Shown here: piece after piece, positions 33,526 through 43,207 of the stretch | Numbering within the stretch: the first letter of the stretch is position 1 | Layout of the letters: each line of letters begins with the position of its first letter | DNA from: Cronobacter sakazakii | GTDB taxonomy: Bacteria; Pseudomonadota; Gammaproteobacteria; Enterobacterales; Enterobacteriaceae | Length of the DNA: 64,000 nucleotides | Assembly: GCF_000982825.1 (NCBI RefSeq) | Contig: NZ_CP011047.1 | Coordinates: 3,968,001-4,032,000, forward strand | Direction: 5' to 3' | Made by a program: the position numbers and the translations under genes | The notes under the pieces: generated by a model | Told to the model about the DNA's origin: nothing | Seen by the model: the letters and a program-made list of their open reading frames with translations, nothing else | Databases searched by the model: none

Positions 33526-34233
33526 ATGTTAAGTCTGCACGCGGTTAACCACTTTTACGGCACGCAGCACACGCTATGGGATGTCAGCCTCGATCTTCTG
33601 CCCGGCGAGTGCACCTGCGTTATCGGCGCGCCGGGCATGGGAAAAACCACGCTGCTGAACTGCGTGGCAGGCTATCTGCCGGTTAAGAGCGGCAGCATGC
33701 TCTGGCACGAGACTGGCGCCGCGCCGCAGGAGTTAATGCGCGTCGGCCCGGACGCCCGCGCGGCGCTCGGCATCCGCTACGTGCCCCAGGAGCGGCGCTA
33801 TTTTTCACAGCTGACGGTGGAAGAAAATCTGCATATCGCGCTGCGCGCGCAGCCTGAAAATGCGGCCAGCTCGGAGTCGGTGTTTGATCTGTTCCCGACG
33901 CTCTGGACGAACCGCCACACGCAGGCCGCGGGGCTTGAGCCGGAGCTGGCGCTGCAGTTGTCGCTCGCCCAGGCGCTGGTGACGCGGCCTCGTCTGCTGA
34001 TCCTCGATGAACCGACGCGCGGCCTCGGGCAGGCATTCATTCCGAGGCTTGCGGATCTGCTCACACGGCTTAGCCGCGAATGGGGAATGAGCCTGTTAGT
34101 AGTGGAGCGCCATCTGTCGTTTATCCGCCGGGTGGCGGATCGCTTCTGCCTGCTGCACCGCGGGCGCGCCGTGGCCCGCGGTAGCGCGGCGCAGTTAACC
34201 GATGCGCGTCTTATGCACTGGATAGCGCCCTAG
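33526..34233 (+). CDS. Orphan UrtE/LivF-like ABC transporter ATP-binding protein with degenerate signature motif
   Basis: 235-residue ATPase most like the UrtE/LivF branch (urea or branched-chain amino acid importers). Seen: Walker A GAPGMGKTT (34-42), Q-loop YVPQERRYFSQLTVEENL (Q88), Walker B LLILDEPTRGLG (157-168) and the UrtE-like VVERHLSF switch segment. The ABC signature LSGGQQQQ is not present: the aligned stretch reads LEPELALQLSLAQAL (137-151). No permease, binding-protein or partner ATPase gene is nearby. It starts with a good AGGAG site and its end overlaps bioD by 4 bp, tail to tail. It may be a decaying relic or a repurposed ATPase; the intact frame argues for recent selection. 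Confidence 0.82.
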   Translation: MLSLHAVNHFYGTQHTLWDVSLDLLPGECTCVIGAPGMGKTTLLNCVAGYLPVKSGSMLWHETGAAPQELMRVGPDARAALGIRYVPQERRYFSQLTVEENLHIALRAQPENAASSESVFDLFPTLWTNRHTQAAGLEPELALQLSLAQALVTRPRLLILDEPTRGLGQAFIPRLADLLTRLSREWGMSLLVVERHLSFIRRVADRFCLLHRGRAVARGSAAQLTDARLMHWIAP

Positions 34234-34913
34234 CGCGCCAGTTTGCTGAGATCGATCCACTGCGCGGCAGGCGTCACGTCAGGCTCGGCCCCCAGCCACG
34301 GAATTTCGCCGAGCATCGGGGCCGGTAACATCTGCTCAAGCGTGGCGAGATACTCCTGATGACGGCGGCCTGGCGGCTGCACGTCATTTGCCACCCAGCC
34401 CGCGAGACGCAGGCCCGCGGCCTGTACCGCCTGCGCGGTCAGCAGCGCGTGATTGATGCAGCCAAGCTTAACGCCGACCACTAAAATCACCGGCAGGCGC
34501 TCCTGCTGCACCCAGTCGGCGAACGTCGCGTCGTCAGAGAGCGGCGTAAACCAGCCGCCTGCGCCTTCCACCTGCACCCAGTCGGCGAGCGGCTCCAGCG
34601 CGCGCAGGCCAGCGGACATCACCGTGAAGTCAATCGGCAGCCCTTGCTCCTGGCTTACGATATGCGGCGAGGTGGGCTCTTCGAACGTCAGAGGGTTCAC
34701 CTGCTCGTAGCGCAGCGCCACGCTGCTGTGTCGCTGCAGCGCCAGCGCATCGCTGTTGCGAAGCCCTTGCGGCGTGATATCGCTGCCGGAGGCGACCGGC
34801 TTGTAGCCTGCCGTGCTAAAACCTGCGGCTTTCGCGGCTTCAAGCAACGCGCAGCTTGCAATAGTTTTACCCACTTCCGTGTCGGTTCCGGTGATAAACC
34901 AGCGTTCAGTCAC
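34230..34913 (-). CDS. bioD: ATP-dependent dethiobiotin synthetase BioD
   Basis: Converts 7,8-diaminononanoate, CO2 and ATP to dethiobiotin. About 227 residues. P-loop GTDTEVGKT, the substrate loop KPVASGSD and the VEGAGGWFTPLSD motif are seen. The GTG at 34913 (MTERWFITG) is preferred over a TTG two codons earlier: it aligns with E. coli, has GGAG nine bases upstream and overlaps the bioC stop (GTGACTGA), as expected for coupled genes. Confidence 0.95.
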   Translation of the reverse strand: MTERWFITGTDTEVGKTIASCALLEAAKAAGFSTAGYKPVASGSDITPQGLRNSDALALQRHSSVALRYEQVNPLTFEEPTSPHIVSQEQGLPIDFTVMSAGLRALEPLADWVQVEGAGGWFTPLSDDATFADWVQQERLPVILVVGVKLGCINHALLTAQAVQAAGLRLAGWVANDVQPPGRRHQEYLATLEQMLPAPMLGEIPWLGAEPDVTPAAQWIDLSKLAR

Positions 34914-35664
34914 GTTCAATTACTCCAGAAATCAGTTGATAAGTCAGCGGAAAACGCCCGTCCTGACGCGGCCAGGCGTCTTCGAGCCTGCGAAGCTCGC
35001 GGCGCGTGAGCGTGCGGCTGTCGCGCCCGGCGTGCAGATGCGTGGCACCGATGCCCTTGAGCGACTGCATGGCGCTGAGCGCATCGCCAAAGAGCAGCGT
35101 CACGGGATGCTGGCGCAGCGTCATGCGTGTATCAGGAGCGGCAGCGTGAACCGCGTCGGCGCTCACGAAACGGTTGGCGTGCGGGCGGTCATCTACCGCC
35201 GCCCACGCCTGATGCAGCTCGCCAAGCGAGCCGTGAGCCAGCGTGCTGAACGCCACGCGTCCGCCGGGGCGCGCCACGCGCAGCATCCCGGCGAGCGCAT
35301 CTGACAGGCTCTGGCACCACTGCACCGCCAGATTGCTCCACACGAGATCAAAGCTGCCGTCGGCAAACGGCAGCGCCTCGATATCGCCCTGCACGTAGCG
35401 GTGCGCCGCGCCGCGTTCGCGGGCGCGCGCCAGCATGGCCGGGCTTAAATCAAAGGCCGTCACGTCGCAGCCGCGCGCGCGCCAGTCGAGGCTGCCCGCG
35501 CCGGTACCGCAGCCCGCGTCCAGCACCGTGTTAATGCCCTGCGCGCCGCAGTGTTCGGCAAGCAACTGCGCGCTCTGGCGCTGAAGCGCCGCGAAATCGT
35601 CATAGGTTTGCGCCGCGCGACCAAACGCCGCCGCCACCGCGCGTTTATCAACGGCAACCGTCAT
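34906..35664 (-). CDS. bioC: Malonyl-ACP O-methyltransferase BioC
   Basis: Methylates malonyl-ACP to disguise it for fatty-acid synthesis of the pimeloyl chain. 252 residues from [25 protein letters not shown]-binding motif I is [39 protein letters not shown] and [14 protein letters not shown] match E. coli BioC. The start lies inside the end of bioF (17-bp overlap). Confidence 0.95.
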   Translation of the reverse strand: MTVAVDKRAVAAAFGRAAQTYDDFAALQRQSAQLLAEHCGAQGINTVLDAGCGTGAGSLDWRARGCDVTAFDLSPAMLARARERGAAHRYVQGDIEALPFADGSFDLVWSNLAVQWCQSLSDALAGMLRVARPGGRVAFSTLAHGSLGELHQAWAAVDDRPHANRFVSADAVHAAAPDTRMTLRQHPVTLLFGDALSAMQSLKGIGATHLHAGRDSRTLTRRELRRLEDAWPRQDGRFPLTYQLISGVIERD

Positions 35665-36799
35665 ATAACGCCTCCAGCAGCGCGTCGATGTCGTCATCCT
35701 GATGCGCAGCGCTGAGCGTCAGGCGCAGGCGCGCCGTACCCGCAGGCACGGTCGGCGGGCGAATGGCCGTCACCCAGCAGCCGCGTTCACGCAGTTTTTT
35801 CGCAAGCGTCAGCGCGGCACTGTTTTCACCGACAATCAGTGGCTGAATGGCGGTCTGCGAATCGGCAAGCGTCAGCGGCAGCGACGCCGCGCCCGCACGA
35901 AACCGCGCAATGTTGCGCGCAAGCCGCGCGCGTAAGTCGTCGCCCTCGCGAATAACCGATAAGGCCGCGTTCAGCGCACAGGCCTGGGCGGCGGGCATCG
36001 CGGTGCTGTAGATGAGATGCCGCGCGGTTTGCAGCAGATAGTCCGCCATCGGCGCGCTGCACAAGAGCGCCGCGCCGCTAAGCCCGAAGGCTTTGCCAAA
36101 CGTCGCCAGCAGCAGATCGGGCCGGATGCCCGCCACATCGCAACTGCCCCGCCCTTCGCGCCCCAGCACGCCGACGCCGTGGGCATCATCCACCATCAGC
36201 AGCGTCTGCGCGCCCTGCGCGATGCCCGCGATATCCGCAAGCGGCGCGCTGTCGCCATCCATGCTGAACACCCCTTCGGTAAAGACGAGCGTCAGCCCGT
36301 CGCAGGGTTTGCCCAGCAGGGCTGCGAGCGCGCCCGAATCGTTATGCGCGAAGCGGCGCAGCGTCGCCGGGCTGTGGCTTGCGGCTTCGAGCAGCGAGGC
36401 GTGGCTTAAGCGGTCGGCGAGAATGCGGTCAGACTGCTGCATCAGCGCGGCGACCACCGCCTGATTGGCGGCGAAGCCGGAGATAAACAGCAGCGCGCGG
36501 TCAAAGCCGAGCCACTGCGCCAGCGCGTTTTCCAGCGACTGATGCGCGTCGCTGTAGCCGCTGACGTGGCCGGACGCGCCGCTCCCTACGCCATACGTCT
36601 GTGCGCCCTGTTGCCAGGCCGCGATGAGCGCCGGGTGCTGGCTTAAGCCCAGATAGTCGTTGCCGGAAAAGTTCCGGTAGCGCACGCCCTGATGCACCAG
36701 CGCGCCGCCGGGCGCTGGCGTGCAGACGACGCGGCGGCGCAGGCTGTGGCTGGCTTCGCGCGCGCTCAGCGCTGCATCGATTCTCGCCGGCCAGGTCAT
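35648..36799 (-). CDS. bioF: 8-amino-7-oxononanoate synthase BioF
   Basis: PLP enzyme that condenses pimeloyl-ACP with L-alanine. 383 residues. Conserved: [36 protein letters not shown], and the PLP Lys in [13 protein letters not shown]. It overlaps bioB by the ATGA type (36796-36799). Confidence 0.97.
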   Translation of the reverse strand: MTWPARIDAALSAREASHSLRRRVVCTPAPGGALVHQGVRYRNFSGNDYLGLSQHPALIAAWQQGAQTYGVGSGASGHVSGYSDAHQSLENALAQWLGFDRALLFISGFAANQAVVAALMQQSDRILADRLSHASLLEAASHSPATLRRFAHNDSGALAALLGKPCDGLTLVFTEGVFSMDGDSAPLADIAGIAQGAQTLLMVDDAHGVGVLGREGRGSCDVAGIRPDLLLATFGKAFGLSGAALLCSAPMADYLLQTARHLIYSTAMPAAQACALNAALSVIREGDDLRARLARNIARFRAGAASLPLTLADSQTAIQPLIVGENSAALTLAKKLRERGCWVTAIRPPTVPAGTARLRLTLSAAHQDDDIDALLEALYDGCR

Positions 36800-37836
36800 A
36801 CCGCCGCCGCGTTGTAGTATTGCTGATTATCCGCGTCGCGCAGCGCGTGCTCCAGGCGTTCCTGCTGCTCGTTATCGCCCGCCAGCACCGCCGTCTGCTG
36901 CGGGTTGAGACCCAGCTTGCGGAACAGCTGCAAATCTTTGTCCTCTTCCGGGTTCGGGGTGGTCAGCAGTTTGCAGCCATAGAAAATTGAGTTGGCCCCG
37001 GCCATAAAGCACATCGCCTGGGTCTGCTCGTTCATCTGCTCGCGGCCAGCGGAGAGGCGCACGTAAGACGTCGGCATCATGATGCGCGCCACCGCGATAG
37101 TGCGGATAAAATCAAACGCGTCGACATCCTCATTATCGGCAAGCGGCGTGCCCTTGACTTTCACCAGCATGTTGATCGGCACGCTTTCCGGCGGCGTCGG
37201 CAGGTTAGCGAGTTGCAGCAGCAGCCCGGCGCGGTCTGTGACGGTTTCGCCAAGCCCCACGATGCCGCCGGAGCAGACCTTAATGCCCGCCTCGCGCACT
37301 TTTTCCAGCGTATCGAGACGCTCCTGATAGGTGCGCGTGGTGATGATGTTGCCGTAAAACTCCGGCGAGGTATCGAGGTTGTGGTTGTAGTAATCAAGGC
37401 CCGCTTCGCCGAGGCGCTGCGCCTGATCGTCGCTCAGCGTGCCGAGCGTCATGCAGGTTTCGAGTCCCAGCGCTTTAACGCCCTGCACCATCTGCTCCAG
37501 ATACGGCATATCGCGATCGTTCGGGTTTTTCCAGGCAGCACCCATGCAGAAACGCGTCGAACCCGCTGCTTTGGCCTTGCGCGCGGAATCGAGCACCTGC
37601 TCCACTTCCATCAGGCGCTCGGCCTCAAGGCCGGTTTTGTAGCGCGCGCTCTGCGGGCAGTATTTGCAGTCTTCCGGGCAGGCGCCGGTTTTGATCGACA
37701 GCAGCGTGCTGACCTGCACCTGGCGCGGATCGAAGTGCTGGCGATGCACCTGTTGCGCTTCAAACAGCAGATCCAGCAGCGGTTTTTCAAATAGTTCAGT
37801 GACTTGCGACAAAGTCCAGCGTGAAAGGTGAGCCAT
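36796..37836 (-). CDS. bioB: Biotin synthase BioB (radical SAM)
   Basis: Inserts sulfur into dethiobiotin to form biotin. 346 residues. The SAM cluster motif CPEDCKYC is at residues 53-60 as in E. coli; [23 protein letters not shown] and the [11 protein letters not shown] segment with the Arg ligand of the second cluster are present. First gene of bioBFCD, divergent from bioA across the BirA operator. Confidence 0.98.
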   Translation of the reverse strand: MAHLSRWTLSQVTELFEKPLLDLLFEAQQVHRQHFDPRQVQVSTLLSIKTGACPEDCKYCPQSARYKTGLEAERLMEVEQVLDSARKAKAAGSTRFCMGAAWKNPNDRDMPYLEQMVQGVKALGLETCMTLGTLSDDQAQRLGEAGLDYYNHNLDTSPEFYGNIITTRTYQERLDTLEKVREAGIKVCSGGIVGLGETVTDRAGLLLQLANLPTPPESVPINMLVKVKGTPLADNEDVDAFDFIRTIAVARIMMPTSYVRLSAGREQMNEQTQAMCFMAGANSIFYGCKLLTTPNPEEDKDLQLFRKLGLNPQQTAVLAGDNEQQERLEHALRDADNQQYYNAAAV

Positions 37837-37880
37837 CGGGCGTCTCCAAAGGGTTTTATTTATCTGGGTTATGGATATAC

Positions 37881-37917
37881 TCGTAAACCTAAATCTTTTT
37901 AAATTGGTTTACAAGTC
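37881..37917. promoter_or_regulatory. BirA operator between divergent bioB and bioA
   Basis: TCGTAAACCTAAATC on the left and AAATTGGTTTACAAGTC on the right form the interrupted palindrome (GTAAACC / GGTTTAC) of the E. coli bio operator. It directly abuts the bioA start at 37918, so one BirA-biotinyl-AMP dimer can control both directions. The same tight spacing is found in E. coli. Confidence 0.92.
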
Positions 37918-39210
37918 ATGATAACTCCTGCCGATCTCGCCTTCGATCGTGACCATATCTGGCACCCTTACACCTCCATGAGCGCGCCGCTGCCGGTCTA
38001 CCCGGTGACGCACGCCGCCGGCTGCGAACTGCATCTGGCGAGCGGCGAACGGCTGGTGGATGGCATGTCGTCGTGGTGGGCGGCCATTCACGGCTATAAC
38101 CATCCGCGCCTCAACGCGGCGATGAAAACCCAGATTGACGCGATGTCGCACGTCATGTTCGGCGGCATTACCCACCCCGCCGCGATAGCCCTGTGCCGCA
38201 AGCTGGTGGCAATGACGCCGGAGAACCTCGAGTGCGTGTTTCTTGCCGACTCCGGCTCGGTGGCGGTGGAAGTGGCGATGAAGATGGCGTTGCAGTACTG
38301 GCACGCCCGCGGCGAGCCGCGTCAGCGCTTCCTGACCTTCCGCCACGGCTACCACGGCGACACCTTCGGCGCGATGTCGGTGTGCGATCCGGATAACTCA
38401 ATGCACAGTCTCTGGAAGGGGTACCTGCCGGAAAACCTCTTCGCGCCCGCGCCGCAGAGCAGCTTTGACGGCGAGTGGGATGAGCGCGATCTCGCGCCGT
38501 TCGCCCGTCTGCTGGCCGCGCACCGCCATGAGATAGCCGCCGTCATTCTTGAGCCGATTGTGCAGGGCGCGGGCGGCATGCGGATGTATCACCCGGAGTG
38601 GCTAAAGCGCATCCGCCGCATGTGCGATCGCGAAGGCATTTTGCTTATCGCCGATGAGATAGCGACCGGCTTTGGCCGCACCGGCAAGCTGTTCGCCTGC
38701 GAGCACGCGGGCGTGACGCCGGATATTCTCTGCCTCGGCAAGGCGCTGACCGGCGGCACGATGACGCTTTCCGCCACCCTCACCACGCGGCATGTCGCCG
38801 ACACCATCAGCAACGGCGAGGCGGGCTGTTTTATGCACGGCCCGACGTTTATGGGCAATCCGCTCGCCTGCGCGGTGGCGGCCGAGAGCCTGGCGCTGCT
38901 GGAAACCGGCGAGTGGCGCGCGCAGGTGGCGGCCATAGAGCGGCAGTTGCGTGACGAGCTGGCGCCGTGTCGTGAGCTGCCGCAGGTTGCCGATGTGCGC
39001 GTGCTCGGCGCTATCGGCGTCGTGGAAACCACCGCGCCGGTCGAGATGGCCGTGCTTCAGCGCTTTTTCGTGGAGCAGGGCGTCTGGGTTCGCCCGTTTG
39101 GCCGCCTGATTTACCTGATGCCGCCCTATATCATCACGCCAGAACAGCTCACGCGGCTCACCCGCGCGGTGGGTGAAGCGGTGAAAAACCCGTCGTTTTT
39201 CAGACAGTGA
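37918..39210 (+). CDS. bioA: Adenosylmethionine-8-amino-7-oxononanoate aminotransferase BioA
   Basis: PLP aminotransferase using SAM as amino donor to form 7,8-diaminononanoate. 430 residues. Conserved: [79 protein letters not shown] and the PLP Lys in [15 protein letters not shown]. The ATG follows the operator with no clear Shine-Dalgarno sequence, so translation probably starts on a near-leaderless or short-leader mRNA. Confidence 0.97.
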   Translation: MITPADLAFDRDHIWHPYTSMSAPLPVYPVTHAAGCELHLASGERLVDGMSSWWAAIHGYNHPRLNAAMKTQIDAMSHVMFGGITHPAAIALCRKLVAMTPENLECVFLADSGSVAVEVAMKMALQYWHARGEPRQRFLTFRHGYHGDTFGAMSVCDPDNSMHSLWKGYLPENLFAPAPQSSFDGEWDERDLAPFARLLAAHRHEIAAVILEPIVQGAGGMRMYHPEWLKRIRRMCDREGILLIADEIATGFGRTGKLFACEHAGVTPDILCLGKALTGGTMTLSATLTTRHVADTISNGEAGCFMHGPTFMGNPLACAVAAESLALLETGEWRAQVAAIERQLRDELAPCRELPQVADVRVLGAIGVVETTAPVEMAVLQRFFVEQGVWVRPFGRLIYLMPPYIITPEQLTRLTRAVGEAVKNPSFFRQ

Positions 39211-39277
39211 GCGCCCGGCAAGCCTTGAGGGATGCACTACACTTTCAGAATTTGCGATAAACAACCAGGAGAGCGCG

Positions 39278-39958
39278 ATGAAGATTCTGATGGTACTGAC
39301 CTCCCACGACAAACTGGGTGATACCGGGAAAAAAACCGGCTTCTGGCTGGAAGAGTTTGCGGCACCTTACTTTGTGTTTCGTGACGCGGGGATCGACGTG
39401 ACGCTCGCCACGCCGCAGGGCGGCCAGCCGCCGCTCGATCCGAAAAGCGACGCGCCGGATGCGCAAACCGCCGACACCCGGCGCTTTCGTGAAGATCATG
39501 AGGCTCAGGCCACGCTTGCGAATACCGCGCGGCTCGATGAAATCAACGCCGACGAGTATGACGCGCTGTTTTATCCGGGCGGCCACGGCCCGCTGTGGGA
39601 TCTCGCCGATCACCCGATTTCTATCGCGCTTATCGAACACTACTGGGGCAGCGGCAAGCCCGTCGCGGCGGTGTGCCACGCGCCGGGCGTACTGCGTCAT
39701 GTGAAAAAGCCCGACGGCAGCCCGCTGGTGGAAGGCAAACGCGTCACCGGCTTTACCAACAGCGAAGAAGAGGCGGTCGGGCTGACTCATGTCGTGCCGT
39801 TCCTCGTGGAAGATGCGCTCAAAGAGGCGGGCGGTCAGTTTGAGCGCACCGATGACTGGGGCGTGCATGTGGTTGTTGACGGGCATCTGGTGACCGGCCA
39901 GAATCCGGCCTCTTCCGCCGCCACCGCCGAAGCGCTGTTAAAATTGCTTCATCTGTAA
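39278..39958 (+). CDS. DJ-1/PfpI family protein (Hsp31-like class I glutaminase fold)
   Basis: 226-residue cytoplasmic protein of the DJ-1/PfpI superfamily. The catalytic Glu region (KKTGFWLEEFAAPYFVF), the nucleophile elbow (AAVCHAPGVL, Cys followed by His) and FYPGGHGPLWDL place it with the small Hsp31-like glyoxalase III/chaperone members. A methylglyoxal-detoxifying or deglycase role is inference from the family. It is inserted between bioA and ybhB, which are neighbours in E. coli, and has its own GGAG site; the next gene starts 13 bp after it. Confidence 0.9.
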   Translation: MKILMVLTSHDKLGDTGKKTGFWLEEFAAPYFVFRDAGIDVTLATPQGGQPPLDPKSDAPDAQTADTRRFREDHEAQATLANTARLDEINADEYDALFYPGGHGPLWDLADHPISIALIEHYWGSGKPVAAVCHAPGVLRHVKKPDGSPLVEGKRVTGFTNSEEEAVGLTHVVPFLVEDALKEAGGQFERTDDWGVHVVVDGHLVTGQNPASSAATAEALLKLLHL

Positions 39959-39971
39959 GCGAGGAAACAGC

Positions 39972-40448
39972 ATGAAGTTAATCAGTGTGAATTTTAACGA
40001 CGGGGACAAGCTCCCCGCACGCCACGTGTTTAACGGCATGGGTTACGAGGGCGATAATATTTCGCCCCATCTCACCTGGGATGAGGTGCCGCCCGGCACC
40101 AAAAGTTTTGTGGTGACCTGTTACGATCCGGATGCGCCTACCGGCTCCGGCTGGTGGCACTGGGTCGTTGCGAATCTGCCCGCCGATACCCGCGTGCTGC
40201 CGCAGGGCGCGGGGTCTGGTCAGGCTGACCTGCCGGACGGTGCCATCCAGACGCGCACCGATTTTGGCACCGCCGGTTATGGCGGCGCGGCCCCGCCAAA
40301 AGGGGAAACACACCGCTATATTTTCACCGTGCACGCGCTGGATGTAGAGCGCATTGACGTTGATGAAAACGCCAGCGGCGCGATGGTCGGGTTTAATGTG
40401 CACTTCCACCGGCTCGCCAGCGCCTCGCTGACGGCGCACTACATCTGA
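39972..40448 (+). CDS. ybhB: YbhB/YbcL family protein (Raf kinase inhibitor-like, PEBP fold)
   Basis: Small cytoplasmic protein of 158 residues with the phosphatidylethanolamine-binding protein fold: LTWDEVPPGTKSFVVTCYDPDAPTGSGWWHWVVANLP and the ETHRYIFTVHALD segment. E. coli YbhB has this fold, but its physiological role is not settled. Followed by the lambda-type attB site. Confidence 0.95.
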   Translation: MKLISVNFNDGDKLPARHVFNGMGYEGDNISPHLTWDEVPPGTKSFVVTCYDPDAPTGSGWWHWVVANLPADTRVLPQGAGSGQADLPDGAIQTRTDFGTAGYGGAAPPKGETHRYIFTVHALDVERIDVDENASGAMVGFNVHFHRLASASLTAHYI

Positions 40449-40495
40449 ATCATTTTGAAGCCGGTTATCACAATCGGCTTCCCGTTTCGCTCAAC

Positions 40496-40510
40496 TTAGT
40501 ATAAAAAAGC
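40496..40510 (-). other. Phage lambda-type attachment site attB (core, unoccupied)
   Basis: TTAGTATAAAAAAGC is the exact reverse complement of the 15-bp lambda attB core GCTTTTTTATACTAA. Flanks are also conserved (CGTTTCGCTCAAC before, AGGCT after), and the location between ybhB and ybhC is the same as in E. coli. No prophage is present. Confidence 0.9.
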
Positions 40511-40560
40511 AGGCTCTTGTGCGTTCCCCCATTTTAAACAGGCTTAGCAAGGAGCAACCC

Positions 40561-41868
40561 TTGAACACATTTTCGGTTTCCCGTCTGGCGCTGGCGTTCG
40601 CTTTTGGCGTGACACTGACTGCATGCAGCTCAACGCCACCGGACCAACGTCCTTCTGAACAACGCGCGCCGGGTACGTCGGCTCGCCCGGTGCTGTCTGC
40701 GGATGAAGCGAAAAATTTCGTCCCGGCCCGCTATTTCGCCAATATCGATCCGAATGCCGCGCCGTGGGCGCCCTCCCCGATTCGACTGCCTGAAAAAGCA
40801 GACTTCGTGGTCGGCCAGGCGGGCGAGCAGGGCGTGACTCACACCAGCATTCAGGCCGCCGTTGATGCCGCGATTGCGCGTCACGCGACGGCGCGTCAGT
40901 ACATCGCTGTACTCCCCGGCACTTACGAAGGCACCGTTTATGTGCCTGCGGCACCGGGCAGCGTGACGATTTACGGCACCGGCGAAAAACCGCTGGATGT
41001 GAAAATCAGCGCCGCGCTGGACAGCGAAATGGATGCCAACACCTGGCGTCGTACCGTGAACCCGTCCGGCAAATATATGCCCGGCAAACCGGCCTGGTAT
41101 ATGTTCGATAACTGCCAGAACCGACGCAACGGCAGCGTCGGCCTGATGTGCTCCGCGGTGTTCTGGTCGCAGAATAATGGCCTGCAACTGCAAAACCTGA
41201 CCATTGAAAACAGCCTCGGCGACGCCGCGGGCGAAGGTCAGCACCAGGCTGTCGCGCTGCGCACCGATGGCGACCGCGTGCAGATCAACAAAGTGAATGT
41301 TCTGGGCCGCCAGAATCCGTTCCTGGTGACCAACAGCGATATTCGCAACCGCTTCACGCCGGATCGTCTGACCCGCACGCAGGTGACGAACAGCTACGTG
41401 GAAGGTGATGTGGATCTGGTCGCGGGCCGCGGCGCGGTGGTGTTTGATAACACCGAATTCCGCGTAGTGAACACCCGTACCCAGAAAGAAGGTTATGTGT
41501 TTGCGCCAGCGACCATGCCGAACTTCTATTACGGCTTCCTCGCCGTGAACAGCCGCTTTGTCGCGGCCGGTGAAGGCGTGGCGCAGCTTGGCCGCGCATG
41601 GGATATGGACGCCGCCAATGGCTATACGCCTGGCCAGACGCCGAACGGTCAGGTCGTTATCCGCGACAGCGTGATTGACGCCGGTTTCAATACCGTGCAG
41701 CCGTGGGGCCCGGCGCTGGGCTCACAGCGTCCGTTCACCGGCAATACCGGCGCGCAGGACGATAAAGGCAATATCCAGCGCGATCTGAACGACGCAAATG
41801 CCAACCGCCTGTGGGAATACAACAACCGCGGGCTGGGCAGCAAAGTGGTTGCCGAACCGAAAACGTAA
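40561..41868 (+). CDS. ybhC: Outer-membrane lipoprotein YbhC (pectinesterase-fold acyl-CoA thioesterase)
   Basis: 435-residue lipoprotein with a right-handed beta-helix of the pectin methylesterase family; E. coli YbhC lacks pectinesterase activity and has been assigned acyl-CoA thioesterase activity. The TTG start at 40561 has AAGGAG six bases upstream and gives NTFSVSRLALAFAFGVTLTAC, a signal peptide with lipobox LTAC, as in E. coli. Repeats such as SQNNGLQLQNLTIENS, TNSYVEGDVDLVAGRGAVVFD and WEYNNRGLGSKVV mark the family. The promoter would overlap the attB region. Confidence 0.95.
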   Translation: MNTFSVSRLALAFAFGVTLTACSSTPPDQRPSEQRAPGTSARPVLSADEAKNFVPARYFANIDPNAAPWAPSPIRLPEKADFVVGQAGEQGVTHTSIQAAVDAAIARHATARQYIAVLPGTYEGTVYVPAAPGSVTIYGTGEKPLDVKISAALDSEMDANTWRRTVNPSGKYMPGKPAWYMFDNCQNRRNGSVGLMCSAVFWSQNNGLQLQNLTIENSLGDAAGEGQHQAVALRTDGDRVQINKVNVLGRQNPFLVTNSDIRNRFTPDRLTRTQVTNSYVEGDVDLVAGRGAVVFDNTEFRVVNTRTQKEGYVFAPATMPNFYYGFLAVNSRFVAAGEGVAQLGRAWDMDAANGYTPGQTPNGQVVIRDSVIDAGFNTVQPWGPALGSQRPFTGNTGAQDDKGNIQRDLNDANANRLWEYNNRGLGSKVVAEPKT

Positions 41869-41894
41869 TCGCACGGCATCTGTCAGGCATCAGA

Positions 41895-41920
41895 AAAAAG
41901 GGGGAGCAATCCCCCTTTTT
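41895..41920 (+). terminator. Intrinsic terminator after ybhC
   Basis: AAAAAGGGGG pairs with CCCCCTTTTT around AGCAAT, 26 bp after the ybhC stop. Confidence 0.92.
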
Positions 41921-42022
41921 CTTTGCCCGTTTGTTGACGTAAGGCAATCGCCTGACGGTTACGGCCCGTATGATAAGGGCGTTGAGAACAACAGACGTGC
42001 AGGGTGGCTCACCATCGCCCAT

Positions 42023-42050
42023 AAAAAACCTCGCCGCGGCGAGGTTTTTT
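42023..42050. terminator. Intrinsic terminator after pgl (bidirectional form)
   Basis: AAAAAACCTCGCC pairs with GGCGAGGTTTTTT around GC, ending 5 bp before the pgl stop codon on the minus strand. A and T runs on both sides allow termination in both directions. Confidence 0.92.
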
Positions 42051-42054
42051 ATTT

Positions 42055-43056
42055 TTACGCGTCGAAGGCGTTAATGACGACCCACATCGGCCCCTGGCCT
42101 ACCGCGTAGCGGCCTTTCTCCGCGAGCAGCCCCTGTTCGCCTTCAATGCCGTAAACCGCAATGTGATGCGATTTCTGGCCGGCGGCAATCAGATACTGCC
42201 CGCTGTTGTCGATGTTAAAACCGCGCGGCTGGGTTTCGGTGGGCTGATGCCCCTGCACCGCCAGGACGCTGCCATCTTCGGAAACAGTAAAGACCGTAAT
42301 CACGCTCGCGGTGCGATCGCAGGCGTAGAGGTGACGGCCATCCGGCGTAATATGGATATCCGCCGCCCAGCGGGTGTCGGAGAAATCGGCCGGCATCATA
42401 TCCAGCGTCTGCACGCATTCGATATTGCCGTGCGGATCGCTCAGCGCCCACACATCCACCGAGCTGTTCAGCTCATTCACACAGTAGGCGAACGGTTTGC
42501 TCGGGTGGAAGACCATATGGCGCGGCCCGGCACCCGCGACGGTGGTGACTTCCGCTGGCGTTTGCGGCTCAAGGTGGCCATCGTCTGTCAGCGTAAACAG
42601 GCATATGCGATCCTGCTTCAGCGCAGGCACCCACAGCGTGCGGTTATCCGGGGAGATATTCGCGGAGTGGCAGCCTTCCAGCCCTTCGACCACCGTGACA
42701 GTCTCGCCCGGCAGGCCATCGTTCAGGCGCACCACGCTTACACTGCCCGCGTTATAGGAGCCGCTGAACAGGAAACGGCCAGTATGATCGGTCGAAATGT
42801 GCGTCGGGCTGCCCGGCAGCGGCGCTTCGCCCGCCTCGCTGAGCGTGCCGTCATGGGCGGCGATGCGATACGCGATAACGCGAAACTCCGGGCGCACGCC
42901 AACGTACAGGAAACGCTTGTCAGGGCTGATGACCATCGGCTGAACCTGCCCTGGCGCATCCACCACCTGCAACAGCGTCAGCGTGCCCTGCGGCTCCAGA
43001 CGCCAGACGTGGATCTGCTGGCTTTCCGGGCTTGCGGTATAAACGGTTTGTTTCAT
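42055..43056 (-). CDS. pgl: 6-phosphogluconolactonase Pgl
   Basis: Hydrolyses 6-phosphogluconolactone in the oxidative pentose phosphate pathway. 333 residues, seven-bladed beta-propeller type. The start at 43056 ([18 protein letters not shown]) matches E. coli; six extra residues in frame upstream are unconserved. Blade motifs: [58 protein letters not shown] and [16 protein letters not shown]. Divergent from ybhA. Confidence 0.96.
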   Translation of the reverse strand: MKQTVYTASPESQQIHVWRLEPQGTLTLLQVVDAPGQVQPMVISPDKRFLYVGVRPEFRVIAYRIAAHDGTLSEAGEAPLPGSPTHISTDHTGRFLFSGSYNAGSVSVVRLNDGLPGETVTVVEGLEGCHSANISPDNRTLWVPALKQDRICLFTLTDDGHLEPQTPAEVTTVAGAGPRHMVFHPSKPFAYCVNELNSSVDVWALSDPHGNIECVQTLDMMPADFSDTRWAADIHITPDGRHLYACDRTASVITVFTVSEDGSVLAVQGHQPTETQPRGFNIDNSGQYLIAAGQKSHHIAVYGIEGEQGLLAEKGRYAVGQGPMWVVINAFDA

Positions 43057-43207
43057 GAATACTCCTTGCTTCACTGAGCCTGAAAGACTGTTTCAAGGGT
43101 AGCGCGTTTTATCTTCCTGTGCCGACGCAGGCCTTGCGGGTTTCGCGCGATGTCTGTCGCGGTGTACCATCAACCGGATATTCTGACTGACGACTCTGGA
43201 AACCTGC

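Noticed and set aside
33254..33532. 92-codon plus-strand frame running into the ABC ATPase start
   Set aside because: It overlaps the inverted repeat and the ATPase ribosome site; the product has no recognisable features.
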